Positions 19,139 to 26,866 of a DNA stretch of 64,000 nucleotides are shown piece after piece. A program made the position numbers and the translations under genes. The notes under the pieces were generated by a model. It did no database searches, was not told the DNA's origin, and saw only the letters and a list, made by a program, of their open reading frames with translations. Origin of the DNA: Streptomyces tendae (GTDB lineage Bacteria > Actinomycetota > Actinomycetes > Streptomycetales > Streptomycetaceae); contig NZ_CP043959.1 in NCBI RefSeq assembly GCF_008632955.1, positions 6,262,001 to 6,326,000 of the forward strand, written 5' to 3'. Numbering within the stretch: the first letter of the stretch is position 1; every line of letters begins with the position of its first letter.

Positions 19139-19615
19139 TCACTGGTCGGCGGCGTCGGCCTTGTCGACGCCGTCCCAGACGTTGGCGTACCAGGGGCGGT
19201 CGGCGGCCTCCAGGTCGCTGCGCGAGCTCTCGGCCGGGCCCGGGTCGATGACGATGTAGCCGGTCTCCCCCGGCATGACGTAGTGCAGGCGCCTGCGGAT
19301 CTCCTGCTCGGCGTAGGCGTCGTCCTGCCAGCGGGCCTTCAGGTCGCGCAGCCGTTCGACCCGCTGACGGGTCTCGTCCTGCTCCTTCTGCTGGTCGGCG
19401 ATCTCCGCGCGCTGCGAGACGTACTGCCGCATCGGGTAGGCGAGGGCCACGACCAGGGAGCAGATCACCAGGACGAGCAGGGCCGCGCGGCCGGTCAGCC
19501 GGGAGCGGCGGGCCTGCCGCTTGGTCTGCGAGCGGTAGACCCGGGCCGCGGTCTGCTCACCGATCAGCCGGATCCTGGTCGCGGTGGAGAAACGGTCCCG
19601 GTCCTTCACCGCCAT
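19139..19615 (-). CDS. divIC: Septum formation initiator DivIC/FtsB family
   Basis: A 158-residue bitopic membrane protein of the divisome. A basic cytosolic region (1-42) precedes one transmembrane helix (about 44-61, AALLVLVICSLVVALAYP). A short extracytoplasmic coiled coil follows (about 65-100, with ADQQKEQDETRQRVERLRD), then the conserved EIRRRLHYVMPGETGYIVID. In Streptomyces DivIC supports sporulation septation. ATG at 19615 is chosen (GAGAGG upstream); an in-frame extension upstream is possible. It is the second gene after eno, with a hairpin in the gap between them. Confidence 0.9.
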   Translation of the reverse strand: MAVKDRDRFSTATRIRLIGEQTAARVYRSQTKRQARRSRLTGRAALLVLVICSLVVALAYPMRQYVSQRAEIADQQKEQDETRQRVERLRDLKARWQDDAYAEQEIRRRLHYVMPGETGYIVIDPGPAESSRSDLEAADRPWYANVWDGVDKADAADQ

Positions 19616-19645
19616 GTGCCCGCCTCTCGTTCCGTCTCCTACGCG

Positions 19646-19690
19646 CGTACGTCCCCGCACACGGTACGGGACCGGGTACGGGGACGTACG
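19646..19690 (-). terminator. Hairpin between eno and divIC
   Basis: A perfect 12-bp stem (CGTACGTCCCCG, 19646-19657, with 19679-19690) and a 21-base loop begins 42 bases after the eno stop. It may attenuate rather than end transcription into divIC. Confidence 0.6.
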
Positions 19691-19731
19691 TACGACGCTT
19701 CCTGCGGGGCCGAGGTCAGCCCTCGCGGCGC

Positions 19732-21021
19732 CTACTGGTTCGCGGAGCGGAACCGGGGGAACGCGCTGCGGCCGGCGTACACCGCGGCGTCGTCGAGGAT
19801 CTCCTCGATGCGCAGCAGCTGGTTGTACTTGGCGACGCGCTCGGAGCGGGCCGGGGCACCGGTCTTGATCTGGCCGCAGTTGGTGGCGACGGCCAGGTCG
19901 GCGATGGTGACGTCCTCGGTCTCGCCGGAGCGGTGGGACATCATGCACTTGAAGCCGTTGCGCTGGGCCAGCTCGACGGCGTCCAGGGTCTCGGTGAGCG
20001 AACCGATCTGGTTCACCTTCACCAGCAGGGCGTTGGCGGCGCCCTCGTCGATGCCGCGGGCCAGGCGCTCGGGGTTGGTGACGAACAGGTCGTCACCGAC
20101 GAGCTGGACCTTGTCACCGAGCTTGTCGGTGATGGTCTTCCAGCCCTCCCAGTCGTCCTCGAACAGCGGGTCCTCGATGGACACGAGCGGGTACGCGTCG
20201 ACGAGCTCCGCGTAGTACTCGGTCATCTCGGCGGCCGTGCGCTCCTTGCCCTCGAAGGTGTAGACGCCGTCCTTGTAGAACTCGGAGGCGGCCACGTCGA
20301 GGGCCAGGGCGATCTGCTCGCCGGGGGTGTAGCCGGCTTCCTTGATCGCCTCGAGGATGAGGTCGAGGGCCTCGCGGTTGGAGCCGAGGTTCGGGGCGAA
20401 GCCGCCCTCGTCGCCGAGGCCGGTGGCCAGGCCCTTGCCCTTCAGGACCTTCTTCAGGGTGTGGTAGACCTCGGCGCCCCAGCGCAGCGCCTCGGAGAAG
20501 GACTCCGCGCCGATCGGGGCGATCATGAACTCCTGGATGTCCACGTTGGAGTCGGCGTGCGAGCCGCCGTTCAGGATGTTCATCATCGGCACCGGCAGCA
20601 GGTGCGCGTTCGGGCCGCCCAGGTAGCGGAACAGCGGCAGGTCGCTGGCCTCGGAGGCGGCGTGGGCGACGGCGAGCGAGACGCCGAGGATGGCGTTGGC
20701 GCCGAGCGAGCCCTTGTTGTCGGTGGCGTCCAGGTCGAACATCGCCTGGTCGATCAGGCGCTGCTCGGTGGCGTCGTAGCCGACGAGCTCCGGGCCGATC
20801 TGCTCGATGACGGCCAGGACGGCCTTCTCGACGCCCTTGCCCAGGTAACGGCCGGCGTCGCCGTCACGGAGTTCGACGGCCTCGAAGGCGCCGGTGGAAG
20901 CGCCGGACGGAACGGCGGCACGACCCGTGCTGCCGTCGTCGAGGCCGACCTCGACCTCGACCGTGGGGTTGCCTCGGGAGTCCAGGATTTCCCGGGCTAC
21001 GACGACGTCGATGGACGGCAC
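19732..21021 (-). CDS. eno: Enolase
   Basis: Converts 2-phosphoglycerate to phosphoenolpyruvate in glycolysis. The 429-residue protein is full length: SGASTGAFEAVELRDG loop, NILNGGSHADSNVDIQEFM, metal ligands in DVAASEFYKDG and SIEDPL, GDDLFVTNPERL, catalytic Lys in NALLVKVNQIGS and MSHRSGETEDVTIADLAV. GTG at 21021 is chosen because AAGGAG lies six bases upstream; the ATG at 21027 directly abuts the AAGGAG. The resulting N-terminus MPSIDVVVAREI is that of Streptomyces enolases as I recall them. It leads the run to divIC, DUF501 and ppx. Confidence 0.97.
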   Translation of the reverse strand: MPSIDVVVAREILDSRGNPTVEVEVGLDDGSTGRAAVPSGASTGAFEAVELRDGDAGRYLGKGVEKAVLAVIEQIGPELVGYDATEQRLIDQAMFDLDATDNKGSLGANAILGVSLAVAHAASEASDLPLFRYLGGPNAHLLPVPMMNILNGGSHADSNVDIQEFMIAPIGAESFSEALRWGAEVYHTLKKVLKGKGLATGLGDEGGFAPNLGSNREALDLILEAIKEAGYTPGEQIALALDVAASEFYKDGVYTFEGKERTAAEMTEYYAELVDAYPLVSIEDPLFEDDWEGWKTITDKLGDKVQLVGDDLFVTNPERLARGIDEGAANALLVKVNQIGSLTETLDAVELAQRNGFKCMMSHRSGETEDVTIADLAVATNCGQIKTGAPARSERVAKYNQLLRIEEILDDAAVYAGRSAFPRFRSANQ

Positions 21022-21150
21022 GAGCATCTCCTTCTTGGGATGTGACGCGGGTGAGCAGGGCCACGGGGGCCTTGCGAGTCCGAGCCTAACCGGCTCCGGG
21101 CGATCGGCCATCTCGCCGCCCGCCTCATGGACAGAACCGAGAGTAAATTG

Positions 21151-21180
21151 TTTCCGAACGGAACAAAGCCGGTTCGGAAA
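21151..21180. promoter_or_regulatory. Inverted repeat in the eno upstream region
   Basis: TTTCCGAAC (21151-21159) and GTTCGGAAA (21172-21180) are perfect inverted repeats, with TTCCG/CGGAA nested within. They lie about 130 bases upstream of eno, in a locally AT-richer segment likely to hold its promoter. Candidate operator. Confidence 0.45.
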
Positions 21181-21210
21181 ACCGTGACCGTAATGCGTCC
21201 GGACATGACC

Positions 21211-21250
21211 CCGCCCCGGTGCGTACGGGGGAAGAAACGCACCGGGGCGG
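21211..21250 (-). terminator. Terminator downstream of rpfA
   Basis: A perfect 14-bp stem (21211-21224 with 21237-21250), loop of 12 bases, begins 39 bases after the rpfA stop. Confidence 0.85.
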
Positions 21251-21288
21251 GGAGCCCGTGGGAACGGGGAAGGACCTGCGGCCACGCC

Positions 21289-21993
21289 TTACTTCAGGTG
21301 CAGCTGCTGGCCCGGGTAGATGAGGTCGGCGTCGTCGACGATGTCGTCGTTCAGCTTGAACAGCTTCGCCCAGCCGCCCTTGACGTCCTGCTCCGCGGCG
21401 ATGGAGCTGAGGGTGTCACCCTTGACGACCTTGTACTCGCCGTCGCCCTTCTCGACCTTCTTGCCGGTCGGGGTGGTGACGGTCTTCTTCTCGGCCTTCT
21501 GCTCCGTCTGCTTCGGCGCGGCGGGGCGCTCGGCGGAGCGGGAGGCCTTCTGCTCGCTCTCACGGGCCTCGGTGGAGCCGGAGTCCTGCGAGGAGCTCTC
21601 GGCGGAGGAGCCGTTGTACGAGGCGCTGGACAGGCCGGTGCCGCAGACCGGCCAGGCGCCCTTGCCCTGGCCCGCGAGGACCTTCTCGGCGATCTCGATC
21701 TGCTGGGCCTTGGTGGCCTGGTCGGCGCTGCCGGCGTACTGCGTGCCGCCGTACGCGGCCCAGGTGGAGGCGGAGAACTGCAGACCGCCGTAGTAACCGT
21801 TGCCGGTGTTGATGGACCAGTTGCCGCCGGACTCGCACTGGGCGACGGCGTCCCACTCGGACGCGGTGGCGGCGGAGGCGTTGCCGGCCGCCATCAGCGG
21901 GGCGGCGACGGCGGCACCGGTCACGCCGGCGATGGCGATGGCACGGGTGGCCTTGGACGGACGACGGTGCTTGCCCTTGCTGGAAAACAGCAT
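21289..21993 (-). CDS. rpfA: Resuscitation-promoting factor with LysM domain
   Basis: Secreted muralytic enzyme that promotes spore germination and outgrowth. The 234-residue protein has a basic, hydrophobic signal peptide (1 to about 42, ending NASA), an Rpf transglycosylase domain (about 44-118) with the catalytic glutamate in CESGGNWS (Glu54) and GNGYYGGLQFSASTW, a Ser/Glu/Lys-rich linker, and a C-terminal LysM (about 183-234, YKVVKGDTLSSIAAEQ). ATG at 21993 follows GGGGATCC. A ydaO-type riboswitch occupies the leader. In S. coelicolor the rpfA gene is known to be controlled this way, which supports the name. Confidence 0.93.
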   Translation of the reverse strand: MLFSSKGKHRRPSKATRAIAIAGVTGAAVAAPLMAAGNASAATASEWDAVAQCESGGNWSINTGNGYYGGLQFSASTWAAYGGTQYAGSADQATKAQQIEIAEKVLAGQGKGAWPVCGTGLSSASYNGSSAESSSQDSGSTEARESEQKASRSAERPAAPKQTEQKAEKKTVTTPTGKKVEKGDGEYKVVKGDTLSSIAAEQDVKGGWAKLFKLNDDIVDDADLIYPGQQLHLK

Positions 21994-22009
21994 GGATGGA
22001 TCCCCTCAC

Positions 22010-22165
22010 CGACGCCTGCGAGGTGAGCTGTCGGGTTCGGGCCGGTTGAGTTGCCCGGCCGCGTTCCTCACGGAACGCGGCTTCACCCCAAGCCGCCTCC
22101 GGCATCACTGCCCGGACACGGCACTTACCTGGGTCCCCCGCTCCTGCCTACGGCGCATGACGCGA
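22010..22165 (-). promoter_or_regulatory. c-di-AMP (ydaO/yuaA) riboswitch
   Basis: Read toward rpfA, the leader shows the conserved blocks of the ydaO class in order: GGAGCGGGGGACCCAGG, GCTTGGGGTGAAGCCGCG, and CCCGAACCCGACAGCTCACC followed by TCGCAGGCG. A variable hairpin with a 10-bp stem (22058-22081) lies between. The element ends about 20 bases before the start codon. In Streptomyces this class binds c-di-AMP and lowers rpf expression. The exact 5' boundary is approximate. Confidence 0.9.
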
Positions 22166-22284
22166 CGACTGTTCCCGTGCTGCCACTGGCAGGATTCGGC
22201 GTGGCGGCAGCCGGGGCCCGCGGTGGCGAGCGATCACGACCGTAGGCACGCGCCTCGCGGAATTTCAAAGACGATCAGGGCTTC

Positions 22285-22300
22285 TGAGACCTATCTCTCA
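22285..22300. promoter_or_regulatory. Inverted repeat upstream of the rpfA leader
   Basis: TGAGA-N6-TCTCA lies about 120 bases before the riboswitch, in an AT-richer stretch (CTATCTCTCACAGTCTTTATTAC) likely to contain the rpfA promoter. Candidate operator; binder unknown. The remainder of 22166-22378 shows no gene. Confidence 0.35.
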
Positions 22301-22378
22301 CAGTCTTTATTACGGACATTCAGCCCGAATCATGACGCCAACTGGCGCCCCGTCGAGGGCTTTTCACATGTCCGCCTG

Positions 22379-23320
22379 TCAGCGGTCCGCGTCCGCCCCG
22401 TCGCTCACCAGAAGCCGCTGACCGGGCAGGATGAGGTTCGGGTCTTCTCCGATCACCTGCTGGTTCTCGGCGTAGAGGGCGGTCCACCCACCGGTGAGCG
22501 CAAGGGAGTCGGCGATGGACGTCAGGCTGTCCCCGTTCTCGACGGTGTAACGGTCGTCGCCCGCCTCGGGGGTGACCTCGACGGAGGGCGCGGCGTGCCG
22601 GCCGGTCGACGCGGGCGCACCGTCCGTGCGCTCGCCCTCCTCGGCGGTGGAGCCGCGATGACGGCCCGGACCGCCATCCTCGGCGTCCGTGACGGCCGAA
22701 GAACCGCTGGTCTGCCCCGACTTGTCCGACTCGTCACTGCGGGGGGTGGTGGAGGCGGACGGAGACGTCCTGCCGTCCGCGCCGTCCCGCTTCCCGGTCG
22801 AGGTGCCGGTCGTGGCCGATGGAGAGGGAGAAGCGGATGAATCGCTGGTTTCCGGCGAACCGGACGCATCGCTGGAACCGGCGTCCCGGGGGGTGCCCGA
22901 GGCCGCGTCGCCCGCCACGCCCGTGTCGACGTTCGGGGACGCCGTGTCCTGGTTCAGACCCGTGAGCAGGCCGCAGGCCCGCCACTTGCCGACCCCCTGC
23001 CCGGCGAGGATTCTCTCCGCCACGGCTATCTGCTGGCCACGGCTGGCCTGGTCGGCGCTGGGCGCGTACTCCAGTCCGCCGTTGTTCTCCCAGTCGTCCT
23101 GGGTCAACTGCAGGCCGCCGTAGTACCCGTTGCCGGTGTTCTGGCTCCAGGAGCCGCCACTCTCGCACTCGGCCACCCGGTCCCAGGTCTCACCGTCGGC
23201 CGCGTTGGCGGCCCCTGCCCCGAGGAGCGGGATCGCGATGGCGGAGCCGGTCACTCCGGCCGCGACGAGCAGAGCCGGAGCCTGGCGAGGGCGACGGTGT
23301 CGGCCGTTCCCGGAGAGCAT
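22379..23320 (-). CDS. rpfC: Resuscitation-promoting factor with LysM domain, second copy
   Basis: A 313-residue secreted Rpf enzyme, paralogue of the next gene downstream (rpfA). Signal peptide 1 to about 40, Rpf domain about 42-115 with the catalytic Glu in CESGGSWS (Glu53) and GNGYYGGLQLTQDDW, then a long Ser/Thr/Asp/Gly-rich linker of about 140 residues, and a C-terminal LysM (YTVENGDSLTSIADSL). The linker is much longer than in rpfA. ATG at 23320 with AAAGG upstream; a GTG 15 bases earlier is an alternative. No riboswitch is seen in its leader. The name follows S. coelicolor gene order from memory. Confidence 0.85.
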   Translation of the reverse strand: MLSGNGRHRRPRQAPALLVAAGVTGSAIAIPLLGAGAANAADGETWDRVAECESGGSWSQNTGNGYYGGLQLTQDDWENNGGLEYAPSADQASRGQQIAVAERILAGQGVGKWRACGLLTGLNQDTASPNVDTGVAGDAASGTPRDAGSSDASGSPETSDSSASPSPSATTGTSTGKRDGADGRTSPSASTTPRSDESDKSGQTSGSSAVTDAEDGGPGRHRGSTAEEGERTDGAPASTGRHAAPSVEVTPEAGDDRYTVENGDSLTSIADSLALTGGWTALYAENQQVIGEDPNLILPGQRLLVSDGADADR

Positions 23321-23399
23321 GCGGAGACCTTTCACTCGACAACAAGAACCGGCGCGCGGTGAGTCGCATCCGTACGGCGCGCCGTACTTGATGGGTGAA

Positions 23400-23429
23400 C
23401 GTATAGGCAGACGATCACTTGTCACAAGT
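23400..23429 (-). promoter_or_regulatory. rpfC promoter with palindromic site over the -35
   Basis: Toward rpfC, TTGTGA (23427-23422) and TATACG (23405-23400) are spaced by 16 bases, a good housekeeping-type promoter about 80 bases upstream of the gene. The 13-bp palindrome ACTTGT-C-ACAAGT (23417-23429) covers the -35, as a repressor site would. Confidence 0.6.
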
Positions 23430-23480
23430 TCATGCCGTGCAGATCACATGGAGATCACAGAGTTGAGGGTGTGTCATGTT

Positions 23481-23506
23481 TCCGTGCCCCGGCCCCCGGG
23501 CACGGA
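23481..23506 (-). terminator. Terminator downstream of the P450 gene
   Basis: A perfect 9-bp stem (TCCGTGCCC/GGGCACGGA) with an 8-base loop begins 8 bases beyond the P450 stop. Confidence 0.7.
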
Positions 23507-23514
23507 CAGGAAGG

Positions 23515-24801
23515 TCACCCCTGCCCCGTGGGCGGAGGGGAGAATTCCACCGGAAGCGTGCGCAGTCCCCGCATGATGAGGCCGCCGCGCCAGCGCAGGT
23601 CGTCCGGGTCCGCCGCGAGCCTCAGGTCCGGCAGACGGGTCAGCAGGGTGGCGAGCGCGGTCTGGCCCTCCAGGCGCGCGAGCGGGGCGCCCAGGCAGTA
23701 GTGGATGCCGTGCCCGTACCCCAGGTGCTGGTTGTCGCGCCGGGCCAGGTCCAGCGTGTCCGGGCCGTCGAACCGCTCCGGGTCCCGGTCGGCCGCGGCC
23801 AGGACGACGAGGACCGGGTCGCCGGTCTCGACGCGCTGCCCGCCGATGACCACCGGCTCGGTCGCGAACCGCCAGGTGGCCAGCTCCACCGGCCCGTCGT
23901 AGCGCAGCAGTTCCTCCACGCCGGTCTCCAGCAGCCCGCGGTCCCCGGCGGCCAGCGCCCGTTGCAGGCGCTCCCGCTCCCCGGGATGGGTGAGCAGGGC
24001 GTAGGTGCCGTTGCCGATGAGGTTCACGGTCGTCTCGAATCCGGCGAACAGCAGGATGAACGCCATCGCCGCGGCCTCGTTCTCGGTGAGGTGCTCACCG
24101 TGGTCGGAGGCGCGGATCAGACCGGAGATGAGGTCCTCGCCGGGGGCGGGCTCGGCGGACAGCGCCTCGCGCTTGCGGTGGATCAGCTCGGCGAGGTAGC
24201 CGCGCATCTTCTTGACCGACCGGGCGACGCCGCCGCGCGGGCCCCCGCCGTGACGGATCATCATGCCCGCCCAGTCCCGGAAGTCGTCCTGGTCCTCGCG
24301 CGGGACGCCGAGCAGGTCGCAGATGGCGTAGATGGGGAGCGGGAAGGCGAAGTCGTGGATGAGGTCGGCGGTGCCGCTGCCGTTCGCGGTGAAGCGGTCG
24401 ATGAGGTCGTCGGTGAGCTCCTGCACGCGGGGCGCGAACTCCGCGACGCGGCGAGGGGTGAACGCCTTGCTGACCAGTCGGCGCAGGCGGGTGTGGTCCG
24501 GCGGGTCGATGTTCAGCAGGTGCGTCATCAGGTCGGCCTGCCGCTCGCCGGGGATGCCGGTCCTGCCCTTGGCGTGGGCGCCTTCGTCGTGGTGCGCGGG
24601 GTTCTTCGACAGACGGTTGTCGGCGAGGGTCCGGCGGGCGTCGGCGTACCGCGTGACCAGCCAGGCGTCCACCCCGCTGGGGAGCTTCGTCCTGTGTACG
24701 GGGGCGTGTTCGCGGAGCCAGGCGTAGGCGGGGTAGGGGTTGGCGGCGAACTCCCAGCTGAACAGCTCGGAGGTGGGTGAGGGGGGTGACTGGTCAGGCA
24801 T
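23515..24801 (-). CDS. Cytochrome P450
   Basis: Soluble bacterial monooxygenase, 428 residues, of the CYP107-like class. The heme-ligand region is LGYGHGIHYCLGAPLARLE, the I-helix is FILLFAGFETTVNLIGNG with the oxygen-activating Thr pair, and the K-helix region precedes DPERFDGPDTLDLAR. No ferredoxin or reductase gene is adjacent, so electrons must come from elsewhere. ATG at 24801 has only a weak site (AGGG). It is monocistronic, with hairpin repeats upstream and a terminator downstream. Substrate unknown. Confidence 0.9.
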   Translation of the reverse strand: MPDQSPPSPTSELFSWEFAANPYPAYAWLREHAPVHRTKLPSGVDAWLVTRYADARRTLADNRLSKNPAHHDEGAHAKGRTGIPGERQADLMTHLLNIDPPDHTRLRRLVSKAFTPRRVAEFAPRVQELTDDLIDRFTANGSGTADLIHDFAFPLPIYAICDLLGVPREDQDDFRDWAGMMIRHGGGPRGGVARSVKKMRGYLAELIHRKREALSAEPAPGEDLISGLIRASDHGEHLTENEAAAMAFILLFAGFETTVNLIGNGTYALLTHPGERERLQRALAAGDRGLLETGVEELLRYDGPVELATWRFATEPVVIGGQRVETGDPVLVVLAAADRDPERFDGPDTLDLARRDNQHLGYGHGIHYCLGAPLARLEGQTALATLLTRLPDLRLAADPDDLRWRGGLIMRGLRTLPVEFSPPPTGQG

Positions 24802-24828
24802 GGGGCGACCCTAACGGGCCGGTGGTGT

Positions 24829-24995
24829 CGCCCTACGGGGCACGTGCGGGTGGGTGGGGGCTGATCGCGCAGTTCCCCGCGCCCCTTCAGGGCCCTGACG
24901 GGCCCTAGACCTCACGCCCTACGGGGCATGTGCGGGTCGGTGGGGGGCTGCTCGCGCAGTTCCCCGCGCACCCAAAGGGGCGCGGGAACTGCGCG
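24829..24995. repeat. Two direct copies of a hairpin-containing intergenic repeat
   Basis: About 53 bases from 24829 (CGCCCTACGGGGCACGTGCG onward) recur with few changes at 24915-24968. Both end in CGCGCAGTTCCCCGCG, and the second copy continues into its inverted complement. The core (CGCGCAGTTCCCCGCGCCCC) resembles a palindromic element I recall in many Streptomyces intergenic regions. Confidence 0.7.
24953..24995 (-). terminator. Strong hairpin downstream of mazG
   Basis: Arms of 12 plus 4 plus 3 bp (CGCGCAGTTCCC with GGGAACTGCGCG, then GCGC/GCGC and CCC/GGG, two single-base bulges) lie 35 bases after the mazG stop. It is part of the second repeat copy. Confidence 0.75.
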
Positions 24996-25029
24996 GAGGG
25001 GGTCGGGGGCGGAGCCCCGAGGGCGGGAG

Positions 25030-26022
25030 TCAGGCGCCGGTGACCTTTTCCGCGGAGCGGATCGCGTCCCGGTACACACGGGCGGCAGCCCGCAGCGCCG
25101 CCTCCGCGTCCACCCCCTCCGCCTCCGCCCGCGCCGCCAGCGCCAGCAGCTCGTACCCGACCCCCTCTCCCGAGGGAAGGGGAACGGAGAGGTCCGCACC
25201 GCGGACCCGACCCGCCAGCTTGGTGGCGAGAGCGAGCGCCGGCTGCCCCAGCGGAACGCCGTCCGTCACGGACTCCCTCCGCTTCTCCTCCGCCTTGGTC
25301 CGCATCCAGTGCGCCTTGACGTCCTCCGGCGTCAGCGCCGTCTCCTCACCGAACACGTGCGGATGCCGGTGGATGAGCTTGGCGACGATGCCGCCCGCCA
25401 CGTCGTCCACGGAGAACGGCTCGTCCGGGTGCTCCTCGGCGATCCGCGCGTGGAAGACGACCTGGAGCAGCACGTCCCCCAGTTCCTCCCGCAGCTCCTC
25501 GCGGTCACCCTGCTCGATGGCCTCGACCAGCTCGTACGCCTCCTCGATGCCGTACTTCGCCAGGCCCTCGTGGGTCTGCCGCGACGACCAGGGGCACTCC
25601 GCGCGGATGCGGTCCATGACCTGCACCAGGTCGAGGAGGCGGGCGCCCGGCAGGTCGTAGGAGGCGGGCAGCAGCTCCAGCTCGGGCATCCGCACCCGGC
25701 CGCCGCCGGCCAGCCGCGCCAGTCCGTCGGTCAGCGCGGGCTCGCCCTCGCCGGTCGCCACGACCACCACGGTCCGGCCGCCGGCGCACGCGTCGACGAC
25801 CTCCTCGGCGGTGGGCGCGGCCTCCTCCACGGCTATCCCGGCCTCCCGCAGATACGGCAGCTGCGGGTGGGCGCCGTCCGCGCACAGCACCCGGTCGGCC
25901 GCGCGCAGGACCTGCCAGGCGGGCCAGGACAGCAGGCCGGGCGCGACCCGGTGGCTGGTGGTGAGCAGGACGACGCGGCCGACGGCGGCCTCGGGGGTGG
26001 GTGCGGGGCTGGTTGCGTTCAC
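25030..26022 (-). CDS. mazG: MazG-type nucleoside triphosphate pyrophosphohydrolase
   Basis: Hydrolyses NTPs to NMPs and pyrophosphate, a house-cleaning role. The 330-residue protein has an N-terminal region resembling a decayed tetrapyrrole-methylase fold (about 15-130, VVLLTTSHRVAPGLL), as in YabN-like fusions, then the MazG core. The core shows the metal-binding set EEAYELVEAI and EELREELGDVLLQVVFHA. The C-terminal half is a second, degenerate MazG repeat. GTG at 26022 has a GAAGG directly against it with no spacing, so the start is uncertain. It lies 19 bases after the SurA-like lipoprotein gene. Confidence 0.88.
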   Translation of the reverse strand: MNATSPAPTPEAAVGRVVLLTTSHRVAPGLLSWPAWQVLRAADRVLCADGAHPQLPYLREAGIAVEEAAPTAEEVVDACAGGRTVVVVATGEGEPALTDGLARLAGGGRVRMPELELLPASYDLPGARLLDLVQVMDRIRAECPWSSRQTHEGLAKYGIEEAYELVEAIEQGDREELREELGDVLLQVVFHARIAEEHPDEPFSVDDVAGGIVAKLIHRHPHVFGEETALTPEDVKAHWMRTKAEEKRRESVTDGVPLGQPALALATKLAGRVRGADLSVPLPSGEGVGYELLALAARAEAEGVDAEAALRAAARVYRDAIRSAEKVTGA

Positions 26023-26041
26023 CCTTCGAAACTAGCCCACG

Positions 26042-26692
26042 TCACAGCGCCAGCGGCGGCCCGTCCGTCGCGGTGACGTCCTTGATCCACGGTGTCTTGG
26101 CGTCCACCCGGCTGCTCTTCTCCGCGTCCCACTCGCCGTAGCGGGGGTTGAGGTCGACGTCGAGCTCCTCGCTCGCGTCGGAGAGCGCCTTCCAGAACTC
26201 GGGGCGGCTGGTGTCGGTGCCGAGCCGCTGGGCGAGCTTCTGCGCGGTCACCTGCAGGCGCAGGTTCTCGTCGAGGCGCTGCGGCGGCACGCCGTACTGC
26301 TGGAGCCAGGCCGTCTCCAGCGCCTTCGCGCCGCCGGCCTGCTCCTCGAAGCCGGACCGCAGCTGCTGCACCTCGCGGTCCGACACCGTCACCCCGGCGT
26401 CCCGCGCGGCGCGCTCCAGCACCCGGTCCAGCACCATGCTGTGCAGGGTGTCGCGGGTCAGGCCGCCGGTGCGCGCGATGGCCTGCTGGTACTGCGCCTC
26501 GTCCGGTACGGCGGCCCGCTGGGCGGCGCGTACCTCGTCGACGCGGTTCTCCAGCTGCGAGACGGTGATCCGCTCCCCGCCGACCACGGCGGCCGCGCCG
26601 GGGTGCGCGTCGTTGCCGCAGGCGGTGAGCAGGGGTGCCGCTGCGGCGATCGCGGCGGTGAGGAGGAGCGCGGTGCGACGGCGGCGGTGCAA
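26042..26692 (-). CDS. SurA N-terminal domain lipoprotein
   Basis: A 216-residue lipoprotein likely to act as an extracytoplasmic chaperone. The basic signal peptide ends in a lipobox, LLTAC (Cys25). The body is an all-helical SurA/PrsA-like chaperone region (VVGGERITVSQLENRVDEVR through RDTLHSMVLDRVLERAARDAG) with no recognisable rotamase domain. The start is TTG at 26692, five bases after AGGAGG. The longer upstream frame has no signal peptide and is rejected. It forms a pair with mazG downstream. Confidence 0.87.
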   Translation of the reverse strand: MHRRRRTALLLTAAIAAAAPLLTACGNDAHPGAAAVVGGERITVSQLENRVDEVRAAQRAAVPDEAQYQQAIARTGGLTRDTLHSMVLDRVLERAARDAGVTVSDREVQQLRSGFEEQAGGAKALETAWLQQYGVPPQRLDENLRLQVTAQKLAQRLGTDTSRPEFWKALSDASEELDVDLNPRYGEWDAEKSSRVDAKTPWIKDVTATDGPPLAL

Positions 26693-26866
26693 GGAAACCT
26701 CCTGAGGAGAGCTTGTGCGGCGGTGCACAAAGTCTTGCGGTGATCGATGGTAGGCATCGGCCAAGCTCTGGCCAACCCATTCGACCAACGATTCACGGCG
26801 ACTTACGGCACCGCCGCGCCCGCCGTCCCCTCCCGGGCCCTGTCGGCCGGCCACGCCGGACGGGCC

